A program made the position numbers and the translations under genes. Of a stretch of DNA of 64,000 nucleotides, positions 26,735-38,800 are shown in pieces. The DNA lies in assembly GCA_004794785.1 (NCBI GenBank), contig SJOL01007345.1, positions 307,582 to 371,581 on the forward strand, given 5' to 3'. The notes beneath the pieces were generated by a model that was not told the DNA's origin, ran no database searches, and saw nothing but the letters and a program-made list of their open reading frames with translations. Positions within the stretch are counted from its first letter, which is position 1. Each line of letters opens with the position of its first letter. Origin of the DNA: Opisthorchis felineus. Lineage: Eukaryota; Platyhelminthes; Trematoda; Opisthorchiida; Opisthorchiidae.

Positions 26735-27598
26735 TAGTAGAGCATTAACAAGTGATGTTCCCGTTAGACGTCGCAAGTAACTCAACTTGGAAACGGGGAT
26801 TCGGGTTGAATTGGTCGGGGTTTCACCAGTGGACGAAAAGTATTCCCCGGGAATGCGTAAAGTGGTTCCAAAAACTAACTCCGCTGGTGAACAATGTAAT
26901 GAGGAAGGAAACATGGTGCGTATGTGTAGTAATATCACCGGTAACATGTCGTACTAATTATTGGGATCGTTGTTAGCTATGATACCGGACTTCAAGTGAC
27001 GATGAAAGCGTTCAACTAATCCATTTGCCTGAGGATTATAAGCCGTCGTACGAATGTGTGTGCAACCGAGCAATTCTGTTAGATGTCGGAATAGATGGCA
27101 GTCAAACTGGGAGCAGCGGTCAGTAGTGATATACGAGGGAGCGCCGAATGTGGAAATCCATCGGCTAACAAATGCTCGAGAAACGGTGTCTGCCGATGTT
27201 TTTAATGGGAATGGCCTCTGGCCATCGAGTGAAACGATCTACAGTGGTGAGTATGTAGGAATAGCCGTTGGATGGGGGTAGAGGACCAACTATATCCAAG
27301 TGTACGTGATCGAATCTGCTGTCAGGAGAATAGAAAATTCCTATGGGTGATGGTGTATGCCGAATAATCCTAGAACGTCGAAATGCTAGGCAGGTCCTAG
27401 TCCATTTGCAATGTCTTTGTTCATTTCGGGCAATACGAAACGCTGGGAGATGAGTTTAAGCGTTGAACGTATACTTGGATGTGAAACATTATGTAATGAC
27501 TCAAACACTTGTCGGCGCATGGAGTGTGGAACCAGGGGTCTTGGATGAGCTGTCCCAGTATCACAATCTATAGTTCCTGGTGCGGTCTGTAGCGGCAT
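26735..27598 (-). pseudogene. Gypsy integrase, broken
   Basis: The N-terminal zinc-binding segment (27,598-27,386) has H-N-V-S-H-P-S-I-R, but the C-x-x-C half is lost. The core shows H-L-D-I-V-G-P-L-P (first Asp codon at 27,294-27,296), T-T-D-R-C-S-Q-F-D (second Asp codon at 27,119-27,121) and L-V-E-R-F-H-R-H (Glu codon at 27,011-27,013). Spacing between the last two is 35 residues, as in D,D(35)E integrases. A register shift near 27,200 and a TAG at 26,954-26,956 disable it. The tail ends at a stop near 26,735. Confidence 0.88.
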
Positions 27599-27627
27599 CG
27601 GCTGTATATTCAGGGATTACTTAGAAC

Positions 27628-28650
27628 TTAGTGATGTCGAAGAGGATTCCTTTTTTGGAGTTCTGCCATGCGATTGAGATCAACGCCGGGCGTACGACGT
27701 ACCGAATCTACTGTCGGCCTTGACGAGGTATCAGCAACTATGTTATCATGCCCTGAGACGTGTCGAATGTCGTTGGTGAACTGCGAAATGTAATCCAGAT
27801 GACGCACTTCGCATGGCGAATATCTATCTGGTTTTGCTCCAAGTGCGAAGGTTAGGGGCTTATGGTCGGTATACACAAAATTCTCGGCCTTCTAGTATAT
27901 GGCGAAAGTGACGAATGGATAGGTAAATCGCGAGCAGTTCACAACCGAACATACTGTAACGGGATTCGGTAGGTGACAGTTTATGAGAGAAATGCAAGTG
28001 GCTGCAGGGTGTTGTTAATAGTTTGTTGGAAGCGTCCACACTAAGTGACAAGACAGAATTGCGTTGCAAATAAAATAACTTGAAAGAGTTCGCAAGGGAA
28101 GTTTTGACTTGTTTAAAAGTAGAAATAGCAGAGTCGGTCAAATGAAACGTTTTTCGGTTTCCGGATAAGAGGTGAGTGAGTGGTGCTAACAATAACCCAC
28201 CCTTGGGAATAAGTCGTCTGTAAAAATCAAGCATACCTAAAAAACGTTTGCGTTGTTTAAACGAACTGGGCAAAGGAAAACTTCGGATTGCATCGAGCTT
28301 ATCGTCAGTAGGTGATATACCATCCTGGTTAACCGTATGGCCAAGAAAATGTAATGCATACACGCCAAAAATACATTTTTGTGCGTTGATACCCACCCCA
28401 TGGTCACGCAATCTAGTGAATAAAAGACGTAAATGTTCTAGATGTTGCTCCATGCTATTACTGGCGACTAGAATGTCATCTAAATAAGCAAAAACGAACG
28501 GCAAACAAGAAAGTACTTGGTCAATAAGACGCTTAAATGTCTGAGCTACATTTCTCAAACCAAATGGCATGCGTACAAACTCGAACAAACTAAACGGCAT
28601 AGTAATTGCAGTTTTATGAATGTCCTCGGAGTGAATGGGAATATGGTGGT
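27628..28650 (-). pseudogene. Gypsy reverse transcriptase / RNase H, broken
   Basis: The RT palm is well preserved. It shows F-V-R-M-P-F-G-L-R-N, then the catalytic F-A-Y-L-D-D-I-L-V-A at about 28,470-28,490, then the thumb-side motif R-F-L-G-M-L-D-F-Y-R-R. RNase H follows with S-V-D-A-S-N at about 28,030 and, in the next register, Y-T-D-H-K-P-L and H-V-S-G-H-D-N-I-V-A-D. There is a stop at 27,860-27,862 and a register change near 27,870. Upstream of the first Met the sequence still reads I-P-I-H-S-E-D-I-H-K-T-A, so similarity begins abruptly near 28,650. The enzyme would copy the element's RNA into DNA; this copy cannot. Confidence 0.9.
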
Positions 28651-28655
28651 AGGTA

Positions 28656-29445
28656 ATTGAAATACTTCAAACAAGAAAGTCTAGACGAATTATTAATAGT
28701 ATTAAAGTACAGTCTGTTGTTTAAAAGGACACCCAGCAACAATCATAGCAATCTCACGATCTCTCCTGATGCGATGGTATCGTACCCCACTTGTTGCCTT
28801 AGGACTGACGCAGTGGAGCTATTTTTTTTCAAATATCCACCCACTCGTTGATGGACGGATCAAGTGAAACCACACTTCCAACCTACGGTTGCCCATGTTA
28901 TTGTGATCAGAACCATAGACAACCCCAGATTCGCAGTGAAGTCCGTTGTCAACTACCCGGACAAAAAACAGATTCATTCGCGTTACGCAGTGTTGTGCAC
29001 CTCAGGTTTGGGAGCAAATAGAGTTTCTGGAAATTGCGTGGTAGGATTTAGGGGTAGATAGAGTGCGATATTTACACGTTGCCCGCGGCTGAGCCACTGT
29101 AGTGTTACGGACTAGCGTTACCACTCTCGTGTTCCGGAGTGCTCTTCCATGTTCAACCGAGGTACGCGCCCCACCTGAATGGCAAATGGGTGGTGTACAT
29201 GGTTTTCATCCTCATAATTGAGGGTCGTCTGTGAGCTTGCAGGAAAACAGCTAACTCCAGCCAAGTACCGGTCCTCTTGTGTTCCTCAAGCAGACACATC
29301 TACGTTAAATAGAGCATGGTCAGTATTGGTGGCGAAGACAATTTGGCCAGAAGTTGCAGTGAGTCATTCGCAGCAGCTGACTCGGCCCAACCAACAAACG
29401 ACTGGAATTAACCTAGGCGGCTTGGTAATATAAAATAATAACAAT
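28656..29445. other. No recognisable gene
   Basis: Nothing recognisable between the gypsy break point and the first SINE. Confidence 0.35.
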
Positions 29446-29628
29446 CGTTCAGCTGTGACACCCCTTCGGTGCCGAGATGCCATGCCACCCAAAGGAAGCA
29501 CGAGGGCTGGGATACTGTCAGGTTGCCTTAACCTAGACAGGGGAACTCGAGAGGCAGAGGTCGGGTTCGAATCACGGACCTTCCGGTCAGTAAATTCGCG
29601 CTCTAACCACTGAGCCATCTCGCCCTTC
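29446..29628 (-). mobile_element. tRNA-derived SINE
   Basis: On the minus strand a box A-like string (TGGCTCAGTGGTTAGAGCG) lies near 29,601-29,619 and a box B-like string (GATTCGAACCC) near 29,564-29,574. The body that follows contains CTAGGTTAAGGCAACCTGACAG. The layout matches the plus-strand copies at 30.0 and 40.1 kb, so this is a pol III-type SINE family. It is the copy with the clearest box A. Confidence 0.85.
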
Positions 29629-29977
29629 GGCTTGTTCCGCATGTGTACGCCGAACATGGCGTGAATGCTAAAGACCCATATCATGCGCTCCGTAGTCAAA
29701 ATGACCGCAGTTCCCTTGATCAATAGGTGGCACCCAGGTAACTGGGCGAATACTGTCGACACGCAGGTACCTATGATTCATTGGAAGCTTTGGCTTTCCC
29801 ATTGTATATTGATGTGCACTACTAAAACCAAAACAGAAGAACTAGGACACTTAGATTCAGTTTATTCACTTGGAAAATTACATCCGCAGCATGACCATAA
29901 TGTTGCGGTAGCATAACCAAACACTTGCCAGAGGCACAAATAACGTCCTGTGCCCAGAGGAGAGTAAAAGATAGAGG

Positions 29978-30150
29978 AGCTGGCTCTAACTGTAGTTAGA
30001 GCGGGAATTTATTGACTGGAAGGTCCGTGGTTCAAACCCAACCCCGGCATCTCGACTGCCCCAGTCTAGGCTTGGGAAACCTGGCAGTAACTCGGCCCTT
30101 CGGGTGATATGGCAGCTAGGCGCCGACAGGATGTTTCAGCTGAACGGTTT
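29978..30150 (+). mobile_element. tRNA-derived SINE
   Basis: It has GTTAGAGCGGGAATTTATTGAC, then box B-like GTGGTTCAAACCC (30,027-30,039), then GTCTAGGCTTGGGAAACCTG. It ends CAGCTGAACGG near 30,147. Same family as the copies at 29.5, 39.3 and 40.1 kb. Confidence 0.8.
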
Positions 30151-30734
30151 TACGGACAAACAGGGGCTCATAAAACAAGTTGTTCAGTCCATCGACGTTG
30201 TAAATTCTCTGCACGAGAGCCTCATTCGTGAATGCGTTCTCCACTGGTGCCAATTAGTGAAGATTTTTGGAGCTGAACTGAATTTTATGAACCTGCGAGA
30301 ACAGGGCACCTGAGACTCATTCGGACTGCTTTTTTGATCCGAACCGGTTCAAAATCGACAGGAACGGCTTAACACCGAGCAGTTCATAAAGAACACTGAA
30401 ATTGGCTTTTGTCGATAAACGTAGGCTTCACAGTCACACTGAGAAATCACTATTTAAAAGATGCTTATTCATAGAATTATCAAAAGTAAGCTTTGGGACC
30501 TCGAAAAAGCCCATAAGTTTGCAGAATCTTGTTTGGAACTTTTCAGGCCCAGTTCGGCAAACAGCATCTGCATTACTGCGAAATCGGGAGGGGAATCGAC
30601 CAGGATTAAAAATGCAAGTCAAAATATCAACCGTAGCTTTGTCTGCAAATTAAGACCTTTTCCAGAAATGTGAGTTGGGAATTTGTAAGTGCTCCGTTAT
30701 TCTTTGAAACTGACAAGCGGGAATTTGACCAGGT

Positions 30735-30905
30735 AGACGCTGCGTAGAGCACATCTTCGCACTTTGTCAGGTGGTATGCTGTCAGTTTCTTTCTAGACTG
30801 CCCTACTGAGCGTTTGTAGGTGTAGGCACCTCAGAATTCATGTTGTAAGCTAGCATCACTGTCAACACCGATGTTGCCATCTCCGATGATGATGCTTCTG
30901 TTGGC
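30735..30905 (+). mobile_element. RTE LINE 3' tail, heavily truncated
   Basis: It contains GCTGTCAGTTTCTTTCTAGACTG, the counterpart of the last coding codons of the 52.7-kb RTE copy. Then come a stop region, GTAGGTGTAGGCACCTCAGAA, and a GATGATGATG tail at about 30,886. Same 3' end family as 13.2 and 52.7 kb. Confidence 0.75.
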
Positions 30906-31121
30906 ACCATCCAAGAGGCACTAAGTTTTCCGTGGAACAAGGGCACGAAGACCAAAATCATCTACAGGGTTGATAAGCGTTTTCTAGGTTCACTTTATTG
31001 CCCAGTGGTTTACGCAAGATTGGACATCAACTCAGAGGGTGACAGGTGTTTCTCAGATGAGGAACGCAAACCGGAATTATGGCAAAACTGACAGATGGAC
31101 AATACTAGTTCATCTGTAGAA

Positions 31122-31268
31122 TCGTTTCGATGCACAGCTGCGGCGCAACTCCAAGGAAGCATAAGGACTGAGATAATCTCAGGTTGCTCAAGCCTAAACA
31201 GAGGCATTCGAAAAGCCAGACCTTTTGGTCAGCAGTTTCGCGTCATAACCGCTGAACTCTCTCGGTCT
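31122..31268 (-). mobile_element. tRNA-derived SINE, decayed
   Basis: The minus strand matches the SINE family from box A (degraded AGAGAGTTCAGCGGTTATGACGCG) to the tail ending near 31,122. Box B is eroded (GCCTC... in place of GGTTCGAACC). Confidence 0.6.
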
Positions 31269-34200
31269 TTACATGTATGCAGAGCCCAGAAAGTATCTTG
31301 CTCGGATATTGCTTTCAAGGCCTCCTATGGTAGTGAAAAGCAGAATTAATGCCCCACGAGCACCTCTCAGACCCTGCAAGTCTATTAGTACACCAAAAGC
31401 AGGGGTTAGCATGGCCGTGAAAAGCAAGTTACCGTAGGGGGAGACCTCGCAATGTCATTCGCTTGTCGCACCACACTGGCTCCGCCTTTCGTTTGTTTGA
31501 TCTGATTGCGAGTTTATTTAATTTCCATGAACTATTGGAGTTTTTCCATTACTTCCGTATAGAATTCACCTCACCGCTGCGTTTGCACGATGGATCCAGA
31601 CTTCCATACATACAAACATAGATAAGACTACCTCAGGGTTTTTAATTAATAGTTGACTAGGTCCGAATAGCCAGATTAGCTAATAATTGAGAAATTCATG
31701 TTCTCTGTTGGAGACTGCCTAGATAAGGACTTCACGTTTCGAGCGGACAAGCCCTGGAGTTGATTCCGATTACATACACATTAGTGTGTGAGTTATTCGA
31801 ATACAACCAACACTTTCTATCGTGGGTGATCGTCGGACATGCTGTTAACCAGAGCGATATAAAATCCAGCAAAGATATTCAAACTGAGTCAGGTAAAACA
31901 TGTCTCCACACCGGTTCCTTAAAACGTTGAGGACTCTTGGACATCATACAAACCCTGAAGGGGCGTTTGTTATTGAGAAGCACATCAAAGTAACGGTAGA
32001 AGATTTCTCTTGTCTCTGATTTTTAAGGGAGGCCCAACGACAGAATAGCGGAGTGCAAGCTGCATTTTATGCAGGAGCTTCACTGACAGTGCCAGATGTC
32101 TATCGCGTACACAACATTCTAGAGTGACCTAGTATCAGCCGACCAAGTAGAGAAAATACCAAAGGATGCCATCCAAATGGACCGATCACGAACCAGTATA
32201 CTCACATATCTGATGCAAATAAAAGCGGCTGACCGGACAACGCATAATGGCGGAAGACCCTTGTTAAATGAAACATTTCGATGCGCAGCCAACTAGAGCT
32301 ACCAGGTTGTCACCAAAAAGCATATCAAGAAAAAAATATTGAACATAAAGTTGTTGAATCAGAGGACACATACACACACAAACAGGGGTGAGACTAACTT
32401 CAACTACAGCGTGCAGCGCGAAAAAAAAACATTCCTGTGCACCAGTGTCGTAAATTATTTGTTTCCATCGAGGTTTATGATCTCGACGGCATACAGTAAA
32501 CAATACACGTCAGAAGCAATGACTGCGCCGAAGTAGTGAAGGATGATTCTGATGATGAAGCGAACAGTGCACTGTGCTGGTGGGTAGACAAGGGTATCGA
32601 GCCCGGGGCAATATAGCAGGGCGGGTAGCTAATCGTCATTTTCACGGCGATTCTAAAAAAGTGGTGAGAATAGCAGGTAAAAATAAGGTTGACTCAAATT
32701 ATCGGTTGTAGTCAATATGGGAAGGGAAGACTGAAAAGAGGACGGGGTTTGCCTCCTGTACGGTTGTTTTAACACGCACCTCAACTAAACGCTATTTGTT
32801 GACTGTGAGCTAGACCCTTTTAGCATTGCCGTTAGGAGAACCACCGTTCAGTGAAACGTCTCGTTTGTGAATACGGACAGACGGGTGTTGAAGGATATGC
32901 AACAGCCCAAGACTAGCTTGGATCACGTGTGCTCATGAACACATGAAAACTGCCCTACGACATTATATGCAGCTCTCCTCTGAACTGACCTTTTGAGTGT
33001 TCTCACAGGGAAACAACTCATAAGTAAATGTGTTTCCGCTACATAATGAACCAGGAAAACGCCGTTTGGTGGAATCCTACACCTGATCCCAAGAGACTGG
33101 ATCCTGCAGCGGTATGACGGTTTGTGCACTTCAATAACCCATTGAGCTATACTAGGGAATGTATGTATGACACTTACGGAACGCCTCATACCAGGTTGGT
33201 CAAAGGTAGAGGGAGATCTGACTAACATAGTCTCCTGGTCCTCTAGGTTTGAGGTTGGACCAAGTGTGGCGACTTGCTCCTTAAAAATGTAGTGCTCTGG
33301 CAGTCTTACGTCAACCATAGCTGCCTTGCGGTTAGGCTTTGGATGAAGTTCCTAATAGCCCTCCTATGGATGAGCGCCCCGACAGTATCCTTTCTCAGTG
33401 AAGCACCAGTGTTCTCCTCTGGCGTTGGTGTCAATGATGACGGTGATGTATACATGAAACACCTGACCGAATCCAGTTCGATAAGGCAACGGCCGATAAG
33501 CTTAACTTGCAAGTGATCGGTCGAACAACTGGTTGTTCTGACAACAACGCGTGCTCATACAGGTTAACAGCGCACAGATGTCTCCTCGACGGATGGTGAG
33601 ACGGCCGCGAGCTATCCAAGTTCGGCAAACAGATCAACGGTCACCAATGAACGCATCCGAGCTTGATGGCAAGCTTTTTAGCGTACGAAACCATGTTCTC
33701 GATTGTCAGTGTCGCTTTGTTGAAAAGTCTCGGCTACGAAGGTTGTTTACCCTTTATCAGACCTATACGGTTGTACGGTGGCACTGTTGCACAGCACAGT
33801 TGAAAACCTGAATCTCAGCAGATAAGGCCGGCACTGAACTACTTTATCTGCAACTGGTCAAGAGACTGGATGATGCTGTATTCGGATCTCGCTGCCGACC
33901 ATGCTTACTGGCGGCGGCTACTGGGATATTCTTGGAGCTGATTCATTCTCTTTTAGGAGAGTTGTCATGAAGTAAGTACGGTGTCTGTCAGAGTGGAAAC
34001 TAGTCCAAAAAGGCTGTGGGAGACGGCAATGCACCGAAAATACATTATCGCTAAAAATGATGTCGAGTTATGCTATAAAAAAAAGTCATGCCAAGACTTT
34101 TGTTTATTGAGAAAAACGTGATGTTATAGCGAATTCGAGGCAAAGTCGAAATTGCAGTTCTGGCGTTTCTAATGCCATTTTGACCGGAGAAAGTTTTCAG

Positions 34201-35760
34201 TGCAACAGAACGGATTCCGCATTTCCCAGATTGGAGAACTCAGACATTTTCGGGTGCTCTTCAGTCTCATCTTCCCGAGCTGGTATTCATCTATCAAACA
34301 ACAAGACGAACGACTGCCAGACAAGGGGTTGTGGGCTTTCCTCTTCAGAAAGAACTCTAAAGGGTAGTAGCCTACAACTCTTACAATCTTGTAACATAAC
34401 TAGGGTGTTGAGGTCGCACAGATATGTGCCCATTGACTCAATTGAAGCAATGCTTCGGAATCTGTCCGAATCAAATGATCAGGAGACTTTAACAGACCAC
34501 TGGTTGAGTCTAGGGGGCACGACGAAACACTGATTCCAAGCCATCCACGGACGATGTGCGACGCTTTGAAAGATAGCGGTGCTAACCTCTGATGCTATCG
34601 GAAGCCACCGCCTTCCAGTAGCACAACATAGAACTCTGACTCCGTGCGTCCCTTCGCTATTTTGTGGACTAGGCTCCTAAGCACAAGCTCCTGTGGTCCT
34701 ATGAGTCCTATGATTTGGGCAATCGGGAATTAGCACTCCAACTGACAAACTTTCCACATTATATTGACGACGAATCGAAAAAAAAGTCCAACATGTACTC
34801 AAGTTAACTCATGAACATTACCGGGGAAAGTTCAATACCAAATATATCCGTTACGTCTACGAGCTAGCCACTGAGGAAGCGCCGTCGTCTTGCAACCCAA
34901 GACTGCAGTAAGATGGATTTCTCTTAATGTTTACACCCTAAGACCGATCGGGCAGAAAGCCGCATTACCTACCATTTTGGAGTCTTGAAATCGACGTTTG
35001 TGTTGTTCTTCTGAAGTTGATGTCTCCTACTGCCGTAGTGTCCCATACACAACAGCGGACGGAACGGAAAACAAGGGAGCTGCATGATAATTGCGCGGCA
35101 GCATCTCATGGCAAATACGTGAGCAGGTGGCCCCAAACGACCGCCTGCCGTTAAAATAGATTCAAACTGACAGCCCAGTTGCTTTCGGATTGGACGGCTC
35201 ATCTACCGTCGGTTCCCTATTTTAGGAGGACTACCTTCAAACGAACAAATCCACTTTGCTGACGATTGTCATGTATACTGAAACCTTGTTTCTACATTTC
35301 AGCCTCTCAGTGACACCCTTTTGGACTGTTAGCTCTTTTTATATTCTGGTTCAGTTGAATTCCATATCACGGAACGATCCACTTGTTTGCAGTATAACTC
35401 CCTCGAAGTTGTTTGTCTTCTTTCATTCCGATGAACTGACCGGACTGATACATCATAGAGGATATAACACTCAATTAGCACCCGAAAACAGCCACACTCA
35501 TGTTGCAATAACACTTCGATGAGCCATCTTTAAGGGTGCGGGAAAAACCTAAATGTAGCTTAATTTAATATACCGGTAGGCTAACACCACTCAGAACACT
35601 TTCAAGCGCAACGAGGCTAATGATCTTAAATGGATCTACACACGACTTCCAGTGCGCTTGAGAACCTGACAGCACGCTCTGGTTAAATAAATGGCCGTTA
35701 TACCGAAATAGAACGGTGTCTGATAACATCACAACGTAGGAAAAAGAAACGGATACTCAC
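31269..35760. other. No recognisable gene; possible end of BI-1 transcript
   Basis: The BI-1 3' UTR and final exon must lie here, but I could not identify them. One candidate terminal exon is 35,435-35,367 on the minus strand (CAG acceptor, right phase, 22 codons then TGA). It has a poor pyrimidine tract and is only a suggestion. A plus-strand frame at 34,180-34,533 (117 codons) and a minus-strand frame at 32,923-33,318 (131 codons) have no recognisable motif. Confidence 0.3.
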
Positions 35761-35833
35761 TCGCTTGGAGTTCAATATTATCAAGAGATGGCGGAAAAGC
35801 TCCACGAAGTCGACAAACAAGTCCAATGTATGC
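35761..35833 (-). CDS. TMBIM6: BI-1 exon, C-terminal D-L-F-V-D-F segment
   Basis: The acceptor is TTCCAG before 35,833. The 73 bp complete the Trp codon and encode [14 protein letters not shown]. The Asp residues align with the human region tied to calcium leak. The likely donor is GTGAGT after 35,761. Read-through would instead give about 18 more codons before a TAA. Confidence 0.88.
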
Positions 35834-38800
35834 CTGGAACAAAACGTAAGGCAATAAGTACCGTAGGGTTTTATAGCAACACACTGGGTTAGTGTGTTGA
35901 AGCAAGCAAAATCGCACCTGAAGGCAGCGAAAAGACATACGAGAGCCGATTGTACCATACCATCGTGTGCCGGAACCACCGGGGGGTTGGACACCGCATC
36001 ACTCACATTCATCATCATTGTACTGTCGTAAATGGGTAACGACCTAAAGCATCAACTGGTTTGTCACTATCCACCCGCAGACTGAGTGACTGTTGTTTTG
36101 ATTCACGCAACTATGGCGGATCCACAACGAATACGGATTGTTGGCAACAAAAGTTTCAAAGTGCACTACTGCAATTAGTGAGACAACCGGTCCTCCATAT
36201 GTGTTCAACAAGATAATTTTATCTGAGAGAAAACACTACTCTTAACGTTTATTGTGGCCAAAACTTTGTGTATTCTTTGGTAATCAAGTAGAGATGATGT
36301 GGGGACGAATTCGGGTCGGCTGAAAACGGACGGAATTAGAAAGCAAACATCCGCGCACTGAAGGATAGATTTGAGCTCAGTGACGAAGACGATGGAGAGG
36401 AGGGATGAAGTAATGAGTGATTACTATTCTATTAGGAGGAAGTCTGAGGGATGACTAGGCGACTGATCTGACTATACGACTGGGTCTTGTCTAACATTGT
36501 CCCATCAACGAGTCACCCCATTCTGAGGTCACCAGCTAAGTTTTGGCATATTACTAAGCATAACCCTAATTGTCCAGCAATAACAGATAATCTTCAGAAT
36601 GAAATCTGACTGAGATCGGGGTTTGAGAAACCCGGCAACGGCGCAACCCTTGGAAGTTTCTGTCGGTTGCATGGACAAAGAGGATGCAGCTGAATGACTT
36701 TTCTGACATTAGAGCTTACTATTGGTTCACTTACCAAATGAAGTCTGTGTCACCACATTTGCGCTTCTCGACGATCATCTGCGTGTCAAACACAACGAAC
36801 CCACAGAAAAGCATCAGTCCAATATACAATTCGGCTTGGTAGATGGCGGGAGAGCGCATGAATAGATTCACGAAGCTGAAGGTGGCCAACATGCTCATCG
36901 CAGACATGAGTAAAGCTGAAGGTGGGGAAATACAAACCACAATGGTTAGTAATAAAATAGGCAAACCCTAAATCAAGGGAACTGTTTCTATGTGGGGCAT
37001 GGATTTCCTGCTACCATGTAGTTGTGTATCACTTAATCTATAAAAGACACGCTCCGGAAACTCCTGAGGGTTGTCAGCACTAAATATAGCCCCGCTCTCC
37101 TGGTGGGAAGACTTTTGTCCAAGCTTTTTCTTCCCAACTCCAACTGACTACCCATCCTCACAAATCCGCTGTCTTGCCAGACAGCATCAAGAGGAATTTG
37201 CATCATTTTCTCTCCTCTTGGCACTCTCAAACCATCTAACCCAGCTGTTTCTTAAATTTATCCCCTCCTTTAGTAAACCCTTCCGTGTGTTGACGTTTTC
37301 AAGTCATCTATATCATTCTCCGGCCATCAGCCTACTGGCCGAAACCAGACACCATTAGAATTGGGTGATCGGGCTCAGTGCTTCTCGATCAGGAAGGAAA
37401 ACTCCGGGTTTTGTGATTCAGCGCCAATAAACCTAAATATACATTGTCTCAAGCTAAGGAATCTGATAGAAATTGAATATCCTCAGTACTCACTTTAGGG
37501 GGACACCTACGAAACGCTTCTCCCGCCTTACCGCAACGCCCATGCGAGTGAGGATATCTCCTGAAACCGGCTTCTTCTGTCCACGTAACCTAATTCTAAT
37601 GCAACACAAAACACCTCACAACTAACGGCCAATGTAGAGAGGAACTCTCCGCCTTTGGGACTCAACATCCTGTCATGGCGGATTCTTGCAATCTGCTCGT
37701 TTAAAAACCTAGCTACCGGTTGTCTCATCAATCCACCCTGACATTTGTGTTCCATATCTTTTCCAGGAGCGTTGATGACCATGGGTTTCGCTTTCATGTT
37801 ATGACAAACTATTATTGAATATGAACAGCCATTCTGAGCACCACTTGCACTGGTGTGCATCACTCGACGTTTCTGGAGGGAAATAAGCCTGCATTCCAAA
37901 CAGCGAAATAGAATCAGTGTTTTACGGCAGACATGTCATTCTACACGAAACTGTCGAATGGCTCTCATCCTCGTCTTTTGAGTATCACGAAGAGCAACAC
38001 CGGAGCAGAATTATCTTCCCGGTACAACGGCAAACGAGATAAAAAACGAACAAGAATGGGCAAAGACAAATATCTCCTGATACATTAGCCAGGATATGGA
38101 TGACATGAATAAGTCATTCTATCATTCTAATTTAACGACTATTATGACTTTTCTGCATTTTGTTTGTACGGGCTGTGTGAAAGGGACTGCTTATCTTGAG
38201 ACGGAAAGCATTAATCCGATCAGGTTCTGAGTCGACACTCTGCATGCAAGACCAGCGAACGCAACCGGTAATTCGCTAGTGGCACATAGAAAAAGAACTA
38301 CTGGGTTAATGGGGGAAGACTTACCACCCAGGTAGAGATAGTATCGTTTCCGTGTGAACAGCGAGGCCAATGAGAAGGAGACAAAGATGACGGCAGCGCC
38401 AAGTAGAGCCGTTGGAATCGTTTCGGGGTTAATGATTGAAACCACATGAAGAAGTGGACCAAATCCAAGGCCTGCAACAAAAACATAAAAACTGCTAACA
38501 TGGGGCTGCCAAAGAAAATGATGAAATGGCGGCACTAAAAGATGCAAAACACTAAACAGAAACCTGCTACAGTTACCGAACAGCATGCTCAGAGTTCACA
38601 GTTGATGACGATGATCACATACCTAAAACGCTGAATAACAAAGTCCAAAAACAAGTAGGCATTGGAGTCAGGGGAGGTCCCCCATCAGGGTCATTTCGGC
38701 TGAACAAAAAGTAATTCATATGCTTTGACCTCGGGTAAAATTCAGTAAAACACCTCTACGGAGACTGCTTGTGGAAACGGTGCGAAACGTCGGGAAGCGT

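Larger units (their letters stand above)
26735..28655 (-). mobile_element. Ty3/gypsy LTR retrotransposon, truncated pol
   Basis: This is a minus-strand pol region in the gypsy order RT - RNase H - integrase. It begins inside RT at about 28,650; gag, protease and the first RT motifs are missing, and no LTR was seen on either side. The three coding blocks (28,650-27,860; 27,876-27,628; 27,598-26,735) are in different registers and carry stops, so it is a pseudo-element. The order and the Y-L-D-D and D,D(35)E motifs place it firmly in Ty3/gypsy. Its position is downstream (3') of the BI-1 gene. Confidence 0.9.
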
